Shown in pieces: positions 51,201-60,331 of a DNA stretch of 64,000 nucleotides; position 1 is the stretch's first letter; each line of letters opens with the position of its first letter. Origin of the DNA: CBFHOS01 sp965657645 (GTDB lineage: Bacteria > Pseudomonadota > Alphaproteobacteria > Puniceispirillales > Puniceispirillaceae); the NCBI GenBank assembly GCA_965657645.1, contig CBFHOS010000008.1, positions 4,446 through 68,445 on the forward strand. The letters are read 5' to 3'. The translations under genes and the position numbers were made by a program. The notes under the pieces were generated by a model that was given only the letters and a program-made list of their open reading frames with translations, was not told where the DNA came from and did not search any database.

Positions 51201-52457
51201 ATGCGTATGCCATCCATCTTGATTACCCTAGTGACAAGCCTGTTTTTGTCGATAGGTGCCAGCCATGCCGCGGTGAATATTGTGGCCACGGTTAATGGCG
51301 AACCGATCACAAATTACGACCTCACCCAGAGGGCCAAATTCATCCAGTTGGCAACAAATCTAGATGCGTCGGAGGAAAACCAACAACGCCTCCTTGATGA
51401 CGCCATACAAATGCTGATCGATGACAAACTCAAGATCCAAGCCGCCAAGAGTCTGCGTACCGACATTGAGAGTGTTGCGCTACCGATGGCGAAAGAGCTA
51501 ATTGACAATTCCTATGGCAAGGATGGGATGAGTGGTAGCAAGATGTTGCGCACTCGCGGCCTCGACCCAGCCACAGTCCAATCAAAATATCTCGCTGACC
51601 TCGCATGGTCGGACTATCTACGCACGAAATATCAGGACAAATTCGGCGCTATTGAAGGCAAAATTGATGATGAACTGGATCGGCTTGTTGCCAATGCCAG
51701 CCAGCCTCAATTGCGGTTGAGCGAGATCGTTCTGTCACCAGGCCCGACACGGTCTTACAAACAAACGCTAGACCTTGCTGGACAGATGGTTGACGCGATC
51801 CGCAAGGGTGCTGATTTTGCCGCTGTTGCTGAGCAATATTCCGCCGCTGGAACTGGTCAAAAAGGCGGACGTATTGGCTGGGTGGTAACGAACCGTCTCC
51901 CCACCGAATTTCGTGACATCTTAACAGCAACCAAAAATGGCGCCATCACCAACCCGATTGAGCTTGATGGCGCAGTCTATATTTTCAAACGCGAGGGCAA
52001 TCGTGAAAAGGGCCTCGCAGACGCCTCACAGGCGCGCTTTTGGCTAGCCCGCGCAATATTGGGCGTTCCCGCAGACGCAACCAACCCAGACCGCCTAGAA
52101 GCGGCCGCACGGATTGAACGCGATAGCAACGAACTGGACAATTGCGAAGACCTTGTTGCCCTGCATAATACTTACGGAACAGGCGCTGTTTCGAAATTGA
52201 ACGAAATGCTATTCGCCGATTTAGCACCGCAGATGCAAAATCTGGTTTCGTCACTTGAAAACGGCGTTGCTAGCGAGCCGTTGGCATTTGCCGAGGGTGT
52301 TGCGGTGTTCATGGTGTGCAAACGCGAGGCCCCAAAGATTGATTTGCCAAGCCGTGAAGAGGTTCAGCGTTTCCTTATGGACAAACTCTTTGGTTCGATC
52401 AGCGAGCGTAATCTTATCCGTTTACGGCGTTCTGCTGTAATCGATATTAGAGGGTAG
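51201..52457 (+). CDS. surA: Periplasmic peptidyl-prolyl isomerase SurA-like chaperone
   Basis: A 418-residue exported chaperone for outer-membrane proteins. A signal peptide spans about residues 1-23 (hydrophobic ILITLVTSLFLSIGA, cleavage near SHA-A). The SurA N domain follows (VNIVATVNGEPITNYDLTQRAKF), then one recognisable parvulin domain (QLRLSEIVLSP to about IYIFKRE); the second is degenerate. ATG at 51201 is chosen because it starts the signal peptide; an earlier frame start lies inside lptG. It is followed four bases later by pdxA. Confidence 0.9.
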   Translation: MRMPSILITLVTSLFLSIGASHAAVNIVATVNGEPITNYDLTQRAKFIQLATNLDASEENQQRLLDDAIQMLIDDKLKIQAAKSLRTDIESVALPMAKELIDNSYGKDGMSGSKMLRTRGLDPATVQSKYLADLAWSDYLRTKYQDKFGAIEGKIDDELDRLVANASQPQLRLSEIVLSPGPTRSYKQTLDLAGQMVDAIRKGADFAAVAEQYSAAGTGQKGGRIGWVVTNRLPTEFRDILTATKNGAITNPIELDGAVYIFKREGNREKGLADASQARFWLARAILGVPADATNPDRLEAAARIERDSNELDNCEDLVALHNTYGTGAVSKLNEMLFADLAPQMQNLVSSLENGVASEPLAFAEGVAVFMVCKREAPKIDLPSREEVQRFLMDKLFGSISERNLIRLRRSAVIDIRG

Positions 52458-52461
52458 AATA

Positions 52462-53472
52462 GTGACAATCACTGGGGTAAAGCCGGGCCAAGATGCGCCC
52501 ATTATCCTTACCCCCGGCGATCCCGCTGGCATTGGCGGTGAACTTACCATTCGCGCGCACAAGGCCGGTATTGGCGGTTTTTTCACCATAAATGACCCCA
52601 CCTATTTGGCCGCTACTGCCCGCCAAATGGAATGTGACATCGATATTCGTGAAATTGCTTCGCCAGCCGATTACAACCCGGATGACACCGCCCTACAGGT
52701 ACTTTCAACCACATGGGCAGAACAACCGGTTGCTGGCGAGCCGAACATTGCCAATGCACCGCAGATCATTGATGCCATTGCGCGTGGGGCTGGCTGGGCA
52801 CAAAGCGGTGAATGCGCCGCCATGGTTACCAACCCGATTGCCAAGGCGCCTTTATTGGAGGCCGGTTTTAGCCATCCCGGTCACACCGAATTTCTCGGCA
52901 GCCTAGCACCGCCCCGCAAAGGCGCACCGATGATGATGCTCGCCGCCGATGATTTTCGGGTTGTGCCAATCACCGTGCATATTCCCCTTAGCGCCGTGGC
53001 ACCCCGGTTAACCAGCGAGATGATCGTCGATGCGGGCCGGTTGCTGGCCCAGAGCCTCAGCCAGTTTTTTGACATTGCCGCGCCGCGCATTGCTGTATGC
53101 GGGCTAAACCCCCATGCCGGTGAACAAGGCCGGATGGGTCATGAGGATGACGCCATTATCGCCCCTGCCATTGCCCAGCTACAGGGCGAAAAGATCAATG
53201 CCTTTGGCCCTCTTCCCGCCGATACTTTGTTCCATAGCGAGGCCCGTAAAACCTATGATGCGGTTCTTGGCATGTATCATGACCAAGTTCTAATCCCGCT
53301 TAAAACAGTCGATTTTTTTGGGGGCGTGAACGTAACTCTTGGGCTCGACTTTATCCGCACCTCGCCTGATCATGGCACTGGCTTTGACATAGCTGGCAAA
53401 GGCATTGCCCGCCCCGACAGCGTCATAGCCGCATTGAAAATGGCTAGTCGAATGGCCCGAAAGAAGATTTAG
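52462..53472 (+). CDS. pdxA: 4-hydroxythreonine-4-phosphate dehydrogenase
   Basis: A 336-residue enzyme of pyridoxal phosphate synthesis. Signatures: ILTPGDPAGIGGELTIRA, MVTNPIAKAPLLEAGFSHPGHTEFL with the first metal-binding His, RIAVCGLNPHAGEQGRMGHED, ADTLFHSEARKTYDAVLGMYHDQVLIPLKT and TSPDHGTGFDIAGKG. The start is GTG behind GAGGG, at the usual N-terminal position. Its place between surA and rsmA is conserved in proteobacteria. Confidence 0.96.
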   Translation: MTITGVKPGQDAPIILTPGDPAGIGGELTIRAHKAGIGGFFTINDPTYLAATARQMECDIDIREIASPADYNPDDTALQVLSTTWAEQPVAGEPNIANAPQIIDAIARGAGWAQSGECAAMVTNPIAKAPLLEAGFSHPGHTEFLGSLAPPRKGAPMMMLAADDFRVVPITVHIPLSAVAPRLTSEMIVDAGRLLAQSLSQFFDIAAPRIAVCGLNPHAGEQGRMGHEDDAIIAPAIAQLQGEKINAFGPLPADTLFHSEARKTYDAVLGMYHDQVLIPLKTVDFFGGVNVTLGLDFIRTSPDHGTGFDIAGKGIARPDSVIAALKMASRMARKKI

Positions 53473-53476
53473 CACA

Positions 53477-54346
53477 ATGACCGTCCCTACCCCCGACGAT
53501 TTTGCCGATAGCAATGCCAAAATCGACGCCTTGATGCCGTTGCGCACTCTTGTCGATAATATGGATATGCGGGCGCGTAAATCGCTTGGCCAGAACTTTC
53601 TATTCGATCTCAATCTAACCCGCCGCATTGCCAGATCCGCCAGCCCACTGCGCGGCACCACCATTGAAATTGGCCCCGGCCCTGGTGGTTTGACCAGAGC
53701 GCTGTTGCTAGAAAATGCGAACCATGTCATCGCCATCGATAAGGACCGAAGGGTTGAGGATGTCCTAAGGTCCCTAAGCCAAGCCGCTGGTCCACGCCTT
53801 GCTTTTCTAGAGGCGGATGCGATGAAGTGCCCGATTTGGGAAATGGGTGACGTACCGCGGCGTATTGTGGCCAATTTGCCCTATAATATTGCCACTACAT
53901 TGCTGATCAAATGGCTGGCCCATGCCAACGCATTTGAATCAATGACACTGATGTTTCAACGTGAAGTCGCGTTGCGGATTGCGGCGAAACCCGGTGATAG
54001 TGGTTATGGTCGCCTTAGCGTTCTTACCGGTTGGTTGGCAGATGCCGAAATTCTGTTTGATGTCCCAGCAAGCGCCTTTGTGCCAGCACCAAAAATCACA
54101 TCATCCATTGTCCAGATCATCCCGCTAGCCACGCCACGATTTGATTGCAGTCAGCAAGCCCTAGAAGACATCACCCGCATTGCCTTTGGCCAACGCCGCA
54201 AGATGCTACGCGCGTCCTTAAAGAAAATTGGTGGTGAAGATCTGCTTAATGAGGCTGAAATTGACCCACAGGCGCGGCCTCAGGAGATTGACATAGAGGC
54301 ATTTTGCCGATTGGCACGGCTCTATGAATCAGGCAAATTCAAATAA
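53477..54346 (+). CDS. rsmA: 16S rRNA dimethyladenosine transferase
   Basis: A 289-residue SAM-dependent enzyme that dimethylates two adjacent adenines near the 3' end of 16S rRNA. The SAM and catalytic motifs are intact: RKSLGQNFLFDLNLT, IEIGPGPGGLTRALL, and the NLPYNIAT motif IV. The C-terminal helical domain is present (IAFGQRRKMLRASLKK). It starts four bases after pdxA and converges with gmk with a 16-base gap. Confidence 0.96.
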   Translation: MTVPTPDDFADSNAKIDALMPLRTLVDNMDMRARKSLGQNFLFDLNLTRRIARSASPLRGTTIEIGPGPGGLTRALLLENANHVIAIDKDRRVEDVLRSLSQAAGPRLAFLEADAMKCPIWEMGDVPRRIVANLPYNIATTLLIKWLAHANAFESMTLMFQREVALRIAAKPGDSGYGRLSVLTGWLADAEILFDVPASAFVPAPKITSSIVQIIPLATPRFDCSQQALEDITRIAFGQRRKMLRASLKKIGGEDLLNEAEIDPQARPQEIDIEAFCRLARLYESGKFK

Positions 54347-54362
54347 ATGAATTTTCGTAAAA

Positions 54363-55040
54363 TTACATGCCGTTACGCAGATTTTTAACGAAATTAGTAA
54401 GGCCAACTTGACGGTCACGGCGTAGGCGCTCAGCCTGTAATATCGCCTTCACCGCCTGCACCGACACATCCAAATCCTCATTCACCACAATATAATCATA
54501 TTCGCGGTAATGGCTGATCTCATCTGATGCTTTTGCCATGCGGCTAGCGACAACTTCGGCGGTGTCTTGGGCCCGGCTCAATAGGCGTTTTTCAAGATCC
54601 CGCGTAGATGGTGGCAGGATAAACACAGAAACCAGATCCTCGCGGCTTGCATCGGCAACCTGCTGAGTGCCTTGCCAATCAATATCGAACAGCACATCGC
54701 GGCCATTCTCCAAGACATTCATTACCGGCGCGCTAGGGGTGCCGTAATAATTGTCAAACACCTTGGCATATTCAAGAAATTCGCGGTTATTGATCATCAG
54801 ATGAAAGGTGTTGTTATCAACAAAATGATAATCTTTGCCCTCAACCTCACCCGGTCGCCGCGTTCTGGTGGTTGCGGAAATAGACAGCTCTATATTGTCA
54901 TCCTCGGCCAAAAGACGGCGCGAGATTGAGGTCTTGCCGGCGCCTGAGGGAGACGACAATACCAACATCAATCCTCTACGCCCAACTTGCTGATTTGTAA
55001 CCATTTTACTTGATGTCATTTGGCTTCTTTCATCCATCAT
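54363..55040 (-). CDS. gmk: Guanylate kinase
   Basis: A 225-residue enzyme converting GMP to GDP. The P-loop LVLSSPSGAGKTSISRRLL, the GMP-binding SISATTRTRRPGEVEGKDYHFV and EYAKVFDNYYGTP, and the DWQGTQQV segment are standard. The start is uncertain: several ATGs lie in the first 25 residues before RRGLMLVLSSP, which is where most guanylate kinases begin. It lies downstream of mltG on the same strand after 44 bases. Confidence 0.95.
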   Translation of the reverse strand: MMDERSQMTSSKMVTNQQVGRRGLMLVLSSPSGAGKTSISRRLLAEDDNIELSISATTRTRRPGEVEGKDYHFVDNNTFHLMINNREFLEYAKVFDNYYGTPSAPVMNVLENGRDVLFDIDWQGTQQVADASREDLVSVFILPPSTRDLEKRLLSRAQDTAEVVASRMAKASDEISHYREYDYIVVNEDLDVSVQAVKAILQAERLRRDRQVGLTNFVKNLRNGM

Positions 55041-55084
55041 TAAGTCATTTTACAAGCAAATTGCCCCACAATATCCCTGTATTG

Positions 55085-56077
55085 TTATTGTGCTTTTGCT
55101 GCCCTTTGTATCTGGCGGAATTGTCTTACATTACGGTTGTGCTCGTCCAGTGTTTTGGCAAATAACAATCCACCTTTTCCATCTGATACGAAATACAAAT
55201 ATTTTGTCTCTGCCGGATTTAACGTCGCCTCAATCGCATCCTCTCCCGGATTACAGATCGCCGTTTTAGGTAGGCCCTTGATTGTATAAGTGTTCCACGG
55301 GGTTTTGCGTTTCAGGTCGGATTTTGTGATTGTGCGCTCTGGATTATCGTCAATGCCATAAAGAACTGTCGGATCAGATTGCAGGCGCATGCCGCGGTTT
55401 AACCGGTTCATAAAGACCCCCGCAACAAGCCGTCTTTCAGCCGGATCACGCGATTCCTTTTCGACAATAGAGGCAAGAATAACGGCCTCTTCACGGGTTT
55501 TTATTGGGATATCCTTATCCCGATTCTGCCATGCTTCGATCAACAGCATGGCATGTTTTTCCTGCATGCGCTCCAGCAAGGCCAACCGCGATGTCCCATG
55601 CGTAAAGAAATAGGTTTCAGGCAGGATACTACCCTCATCAACAGCTATATCAATTTCACCCTCTAGATGCGGGGCCGCGGCGATCACCTCTAGAATTTGT
55701 GATGAACGGAGCCCTTCAACCACGGTAATGCGCCGTTGGTAGCTGACACCGGCATCAATGATTTGCATGGTTTCGGCGAGGCTAGCACCGGCTGGAATAC
55801 TATATTCTCCGGCCTTTGGCAGGAAATCACGGCCAAGCCATATCCGCGCGGCATCATAGGCATAGAGCTCGTCAATCACCCCAGCGCGTTTTAACGTCCA
55901 GCGAATACTGGCATGGCCATCGCCGGGGTTTATGATTACAAAGACTTGGTCTTGATGGGGACCGGGCGCATTAAAGATTTGCCGCTCCCACGCCCAAAAG
56001 ACGCCGGCACTAGCCCCAACAAGGATGATAATAAGGGCAAGCGCCCGGATCAGATGCCGGACCGCATGCCGCAGCAT
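55085..56077 (-). CDS. mltG: Endolytic murein transglycosylase MltG
   Basis: A 330-residue protein with a single N-terminal helix (about residues 8-29, LIRALALIIILVGASAGVFW) anchoring it in the inner membrane and a periplasmic YceG domain. The catalytic glutamate lies in ILASIVEKESRDPAERRLVAGVFMNRLN, followed by LQSDPTVLYGID and PWNTYTIKGLPKTAICNPG. It should cut nascent glycan strands. It overlaps fabF by one base, an order common in alphaproteobacteria. Confidence 0.95.
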   Translation of the reverse strand: MLRHAVRHLIRALALIIILVGASAGVFWAWERQIFNAPGPHQDQVFVIINPGDGHASIRWTLKRAGVIDELYAYDAARIWLGRDFLPKAGEYSIPAGASLAETMQIIDAGVSYQRRITVVEGLRSSQILEVIAAAPHLEGEIDIAVDEGSILPETYFFTHGTSRLALLERMQEKHAMLLIEAWQNRDKDIPIKTREEAVILASIVEKESRDPAERRLVAGVFMNRLNRGMRLQSDPTVLYGIDDNPERTITKSDLKRKTPWNTYTIKGLPKTAICNPGEDAIEATLNPAETKYLYFVSDGKGGLLFAKTLDEHNRNVRQFRQIQRAAKAQ

Positions 56078-57339
56078 TAGGTTACCTGACCAACGATCAG
56101 CGACGCGTTCGTGCCACCAAAGCCGAATGAGTTTGACATAGCATTGCGAACAACACGGTTTTTGGTCTTTAGCGGGACCAAATCCATATCCGCAACAACG
56201 TCTTCAGGATCATTCAAATTCAATGTTGGCGGTAGATCACCTGTTTGCACAGCCTTGATCGAATAGATTGCCTCGATCGCACCTGCCGCGCCCAAAAGAT
56301 GGCCCGTGGCGCTCTTGGTTGACGACATTGATACATTCGCAATGCTATCACCCAACAGGCGTTTCACAGCACCAGCCTCGATCACATCACCGAGCGGTGT
56401 CGACGTGCCATGGGCGTTTACATAATCGATATCACTAGCGTCAAGGCCAGCACGCTTTAGCGCCGCCTGCATAGCCCGGAAACCGCCATCACCATCTTCC
56501 GCTGGCGCGGTAATGTGATGCGCGTCACCTGACATGCCATACCCTTTTACTTCGCCATAAATAGTAGCGCCGCGGGCTTTTGCATGCTCCAGTTCCTCAA
56601 GCACAACAATGCCAGCACCCTCGCCCATAACAAAACCATCACGGCCTTTGTCCCATGGGCGCGAGCCTTGATCTGGCGCGTCATTATAACCGCTTGAGAG
56701 CGCGCGAGCGGCGGCAAATCCGGCCATGCCAATACGGCATACAGCCGCCTCAGCACCACCAGCAACCATCACATCGGCATCATCCAGCGCGACCATACGC
56801 GCGGCATCGCCAATGGCATGCGCACCAGTTGAACAGGCCGTCACAACCGAATGGTTTGGCCCTCTAAATCCATATTTAATCGACACGTGACCAGAAATAA
56901 GATTGATCAGCGCCGAGGGGATGAAAAATGGGCTAATACGGCGCGGGCCCTTTTCATTCATCAATTGATCTGTACGCACAATCGATTCAAGGCCGCCAAT
57001 GCCGGAGCCGATCATCACACCTGTACGATTTTGCGATTCACGATCCTGTGGCATCCAGCCGGAATCCTGCACGGCTTCGATTGCCGCAACCAAACCCAAT
57101 TGGATAAAACGGTCTTGTTTGCGTTGATCACGGGGGTCAATCCAGTCATCGAGGTTCAACCCACCGGGCTCACCCGGTCCGGGGACCTGACCTGCGATTT
57201 GACAACTGATATCGCTCACATCGAAATTTTCGATACGCGATATTCCACTTTTCCCAGCGAGAATTTGGGACCAGTTATGGGCGGCCCCCTGTCCAAGAGG
57301 GGTGACCATACCTAATCCGGTAACAACAACACGGCGCAT
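56077..57339 (-). CDS. fabF: 3-oxoacyl-ACP synthase II
   Basis: A 420-residue condensing enzyme of fatty-acid elongation. The Cys-His-His triad is visible: SVVTACSTGAHAIGDA, NAHGTSTPLGD and KSATGHLLGAAGAIEA, ending with NSFGFGGTNASLIV. The opening VVVTGLGMVTPLGQG is normal. It follows acpP by 100 bases, a gap holding a nested stem-loop. Close association with acpP, fabG and fabD defines a fatty-acid synthesis cluster. Confidence 0.97.
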   Translation of the reverse strand: MRRVVVTGLGMVTPLGQGAAHNWSQILAGKSGISRIENFDVSDISCQIAGQVPGPGEPGGLNLDDWIDPRDQRKQDRFIQLGLVAAIEAVQDSGWMPQDRESQNRTGVMIGSGIGGLESIVRTDQLMNEKGPRRISPFFIPSALINLISGHVSIKYGFRGPNHSVVTACSTGAHAIGDAARMVALDDADVMVAGGAEAAVCRIGMAGFAAARALSSGYNDAPDQGSRPWDKGRDGFVMGEGAGIVVLEELEHAKARGATIYGEVKGYGMSGDAHHITAPAEDGDGGFRAMQAALKRAGLDASDIDYVNAHGTSTPLGDVIEAGAVKRLLGDSIANVSMSSTKSATGHLLGAAGAIEAIYSIKAVQTGDLPPTLNLNDPEDVVADMDLVPLKTKNRVVRNAMSNSFGFGGTNASLIVGQVT

Positions 57340-57380
57340 GGCTAGTCTCCGAACAGATAATGAACAAGCTGGCTAAAATC

Positions 57381-57423
57381 TGGCCCCGCCTAACATTCCC
57401 TAGAATGTGTATCAGCCGGGCCA
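57381..57423 (-). other. Nested inverted repeats between acpP and fabF
   Basis: TGGCCC (57381-57386) pairs with GGGCCA (57418-57423), enclosing the perfect stem ACATTC-CCTA-GAATGT (57393-57408). There is no T-run on the minus strand, so it is not a simple terminator; it may be an RNA processing or stability element that lets acpP be expressed above fabF. Confidence 0.35.
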
Positions 57424-57439
57424 GATAATTATTGGTAAT

Positions 57440-57676
57440 TTAGGCTGCGTTCTTTTCCAAGAAAGAAACAGCATCCTTAACAGTCAGAATACTTTCGGCA
57501 GCATCATCAGGGATTTCAACACCGAACTCTTCTTCAAATGCCATGACCAGCTCAACTGTGTCTAGGCTGTCTGCGCCCAGATCATCGATGAAGCTTGCGC
57601 CATCAATAACTTTATCAGCATCTACACCAAGATGTTCGACTACAATGTTTTTCACACGATCAGCGATATCGCTCAT
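57440..57676 (-). CDS. acpP: Acyl carrier protein
   Basis: A 78-residue acidic protein carrying growing acyl chains on a phosphopantetheine arm. The attachment serine is in GADSLDTVELVMAFEEEFG, with the flanking IDDL and EIPDDAAE segments. A GGGGG ribosome site precedes the ATG closely. A perfect TATAAT lies about 50 bases upstream, so it probably has its own strong promoter apart from fabG, as suits a very abundant protein. Confidence 0.98.
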   Translation of the reverse strand: MSDIADRVKNIVVEHLGVDADKVIDGASFIDDLGADSLDTVELVMAFEEEFGVEIPDDAAESILTVKDAVSFLEKNAA

Positions 57677-57724
57677 TTATGCCCCCTATTAGGAAGGTTA
57701 GATTTGGCCGTTTCCAGCCGGGAA

Positions 57725-57730
57725 ATTATA
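57725..57730 (-). promoter_or_regulatory. Likely -10 element of acpP
   Basis: On the minus strand this reads TATAAT, a perfect consensus, about 50 bases before the acpP ATG. No good -35 is seen at 17-18 bases (CTGTGT region), so the promoter call rests on the -10 alone. The rest of the 162-base gap to fabG shows nothing else recognised. Confidence 0.4.
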
Positions 57731-57838
57731 AAAGTTGGCGGCAATTAACACAGATTTATCACCTGCACCACCCTAAATCATCTTTCATTATGCAAAGCCA
57801 AGCCCAACTATCAATAGATCTTTGCCCTGCACATGGCC

Positions 57839-58579
57839 CTAAAGCATAGCCATACCGCCATTTACATGCATTGTTGTACCGGTAACATAGCCAGCTTCGT
57901 CACTGGCAAGATATAATACCGCGGCGGCAATTTCATCGGCCTCGCCAAGACGACCCATCGGCACGCGGCCCAAAAGTCCCTCTTTCTTACCATCGTCCAA
58001 AACATCAGTCATCGGCGTGGCAATAAAGCCGGGTGCAACCACATTAACGGTAATGCCGCGGCTCGCAACTTCGCTGGCCAGTGATTTTGCATAGCCGATC
58101 ATGCCTGCCTTGGATGCCGCATAATTTGTTTGTCCGGGATTGCCCGTCACACCAACGATGGACGACACAGAAATAATCCGGCCAGAGCGGGCTTTCATCA
58201 TCGGGCGCAAGGCTGCACGTGAGAGGATCATGCTGGCGGTCATATTAACCTCTAACACGGCGTCCCATTCTTCGTCCTTCATCCGCATGGCAAGATTATC
58301 GCGGGTAATGCCGGCATTATTCACCAAGATAGACACCGGACCACCAGCCGCCTCTGCACTAGCCTCAATAAGGCCAGCAACCGCCTCGCGGTCAGAAAGG
58401 TTGGCGGTAACAACATGGGCGCGCTCACCAAGACTGGCCTTTAACTCTTCGAGTTTTTCAGCCCGTGTACCGTGCAAAACGACAATGGCGCCTTGGCCGT
58501 GAAGAGTTGTTGCAATCGCCGCGCCGATACCACCAGAAGCCCCGGTGACAAGCGCAATTTTACCCGATAAATCAAACAT
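57839..58579 (-). CDS. fabG: 3-oxoacyl-ACP reductase
   Basis: A 246-residue NADPH-dependent SDR of fatty-acid elongation. Cofactor motif TGASGGIG, NNAG in LVNNAGITRDNLAMRM, catalytic Ser in ISVSSIVGVTG and the YAASKAGMIG pair are all intact, unlike the atypical SDR at 41187-41969. The ATG at 58579 is favoured because GGAAAG lies seven bases upstream; the first ATG at 58597 overlaps that site. It sits between fabD and acpP. Confidence 0.96.
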   Translation of the reverse strand: MFDLSGKIALVTGASGGIGAAIATTLHGQGAIVVLHGTRAEKLEELKASLGERAHVVTANLSDREAVAGLIEASAEAAGGPVSILVNNAGITRDNLAMRMKDEEWDAVLEVNMTASMILSRAALRPMMKARSGRIISVSSIVGVTGNPGQTNYAASKAGMIGYAKSLASEVASRGITVNVVAPGFIATPMTDVLDDGKKEGLLGRVPMGRLGEADEIAAAVLYLASDEAGYVTGTTMHVNGGMAML

Positions 58580-58658
58580 CAATAACTTTCCATTCAACGA
58601 TTGATAAGTATTAAATTCTTGGTCGAAAACCTGTGAGAATTTTTATCTAAGTGAACTT

Positions 58659-59606
58659 CTACAGGGCCGATAGCACACTGTCCAGATCATCGGCATTATC
58701 CAGATTAACCGCGGTCACATCCGACAAGGTACGCTTGACCAAGCCTGATAGCACTTTGCCAGTGCCAAGCTCGACAAAATGCGTGACCCCGCTTTTCCCC
58801 AATCCAACCAACGATTCACGCCAGCGCACACGGCCTGTAACCTGTGCCACCAGATTGTCACGCAATTGATCGGCCTTGGTCTCACCGGCCGCGGTCACGT
58901 TACAAATCACCGGTACCGCCGCATCATTCATTTCCACATTTGCGAGAGCCTCGCGCATTGCCTCGGCGGCGGGGGCCATCAGATCACAATGGAACGGCGC
59001 ACTAACTGGCAGTTTGATCACTTTGCGAATACCCATGTCCTTGGCAATTGTAATGGCGGCATCAACCGCGCCTGCACTGCCGCTAATAACAATCTGGCCG
59101 GGCGCATTGTCATTTGCCAATTGCACCAAACCGGATCCCGAGGCGGCCGCTAGGATCTCGTCAACCTTGACTTCATCCGCACCAAGCACCGCCGCCATTG
59201 CCCCCTCACCGACGGCGACCGCCGATTGCATTGCATCACCGCGCAGGCGTAACAACCGTGCCCCATCGCTAATGCCGATGCTGCCTGCTACCGCCAAAGC
59301 CGCATATTCGCCTAGCGAATGACCGGCCACATAATTAGCTATCTGGGTTAGGGGCTTGCCGCTTTCCGCCGCCAACACCGCGGCCGCCGCCATTGAGGTG
59401 GCAAACAACGCTGGCTGGGCATTTCGGGTTAGACGGATTTCATCATCTGGACCATCGCGCATAATCGCGAACAGATCCTCGCCAAGGGCCTCATTGACCT
59501 CGTCAAACACATCCTTGGCTACGGTGTGCGAAGCCGCCAATGCACTGCCCATACCTACCGCTTGGGCACCCTGACCCGGAAATTGCAAAAGAATGTTATG
59601 CGTCAT
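58659..59606 (-). CDS. fabD: Malonyl-CoA:ACP transacylase
   Basis: A 315-residue enzyme that loads malonyl onto ACP. The opening LLQFPGQGAQAVGMG, the nucleophile serine in VAGHSLGEYAALAVAG, the histidine in VSAPFHCDLM and the closing FVELGTGKVLSGLVKR are all standard. It is first of the fabD-fabG-acpP-fabF-mltG cluster and is divergent from rpsF across 263 bases. Its ribosome site is weak. Confidence 0.97.
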   Translation of the reverse strand: MTHNILLQFPGQGAQAVGMGSALAASHTVAKDVFDEVNEALGEDLFAIMRDGPDDEIRLTRNAQPALFATSMAAAAVLAAESGKPLTQIANYVAGHSLGEYAALAVAGSIGISDGARLLRLRGDAMQSAVAVGEGAMAAVLGADEVKVDEILAAASGSGLVQLANDNAPGQIVISGSAGAVDAAITIAKDMGIRKVIKLPVSAPFHCDLMAPAAEAMREALANVEMNDAAVPVICNVTAAGETKADQLRDNLVAQVTGRVRWRESLVGLGKSGVTHFVELGTGKVLSGLVKRTLSDVTAVNLDNADDLDSVLSAL

Positions 59607-59721
59607 GATATCTGCCTATAAATCTTACAATTGTGAAACCATCCCCTGCTATTCCACATTGCCCGCCAAAGATCAATCGCAAGATCCCCCGGAAAAATCA
59701 CATCTAGATCAAAGCAAACCC

Positions 59722-59749
59722 TTGCATGGTGGTGAAAACCGTGTATGGT
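59722..59749 (+). promoter_or_regulatory. Candidate promoter of the rpsF operon
   Basis: TTGCAT (59722-59727) and TATGGT (59744-59749) are 16 bases apart, followed by a GC-rich discriminator, about 120 bases before the rpsF start. This spacing leaves room for the structured leader. The -35 matches only TTG well. Confidence 0.4.
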
Positions 59750-59807
59750 GCGCCTCAGTTATCGGGCTTTTAGACAGCGCGATGGCTATACATCTTTGAC
59801 AATCCTT

Positions 59808-59846
59808 ACCGGGAAACCGGTTAGTCCGCCGGAAAAGCCGCCGGAC
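59808..59846 (+). promoter_or_regulatory. Structured rpsF leader, possible S6:S18 binding motif
   Basis: Two hairpins lie just before the rpsF ribosome site. The first is ACCGG-GAAA-CCGGT (59808-59821). The second is GTCCGCCGG paired with CCGCCGGAC around AAAAG (59824-59846), with one C-C mismatch flanked by CCG. Many bacteria regulate rpsF-rpsR by binding of the S6:S18 complex to a leader hairpin with a conserved CCG. The position and CCG elements fit, but the full consensus was not tested. Confidence 0.45.
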
Positions 59847-59869
59847 AAAGAGCCAGAAGGAGTTTTTTC

Positions 59870-60328
59870 ATGCGCTTGTATGAAAGTGTGTTTATTGCAC
59901 GCCAAGACATTTCCACAACTCAGGTAGAAGCAATGGCAGACGAGTTTGCCGGGATCATTACTGCCGCAGGTGGAACAATCCATAAACGCGAATATTGGGG
60001 CCTACGTTCCCTAGCCTACCGGATCAAAAAGAACCGGAAGGGCCATTACATCATGTTCAACATGGAAACCAACAGCGAAGCGCTAAAAGAATATGAGCGC
60101 ATCATGGGTTTGAACGAAGACGTTCTTCGTTTCCTGAACATCCGCATTGAAGAGGTCGAGGAAGGCCCATCAATCATCATGCAGGCCAAGAGCGAGCGCC
60201 CAACACGCGGCCCACGCGATAGTGACGGCGATGATGCGCCAGCGCGTTCATTCGACGCTGACACATCTGCTCCAGAAGCAGAAGCCGCCCCAGAGGCCAC
60301 AACAGCAGACGAAAGCAGCGAGGGTTAA
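59870..60328 (+). CDS. rpsF: 30S ribosomal protein S6
   Basis: A 152-residue ribosomal protein that pairs with S18 on the platform of the small subunit. The core RLYESVFIARQDISTTQVEAM, REYWGLRSLAYRIKKNRKGHYIMFNM and EDVLRFLNIRIEEVEEGPS is standard. About 45 extra C-terminal residues, rich in Ala, Glu and Asp, extend beyond it. AGAAGGAG precedes the ATG. rpsR follows three bases after the stop, and the leader may allow feedback control. Confidence 0.97.
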   Translation: MRLYESVFIARQDISTTQVEAMADEFAGIITAAGGTIHKREYWGLRSLAYRIKKNRKGHYIMFNMETNSEALKEYERIMGLNEDVLRFLNIRIEEVEEGPSIIMQAKSERPTRGPRDSDGDDAPARSFDADTSAPEAEAAPEATTADESSEG

Positions 60329-60331
60329 TCA

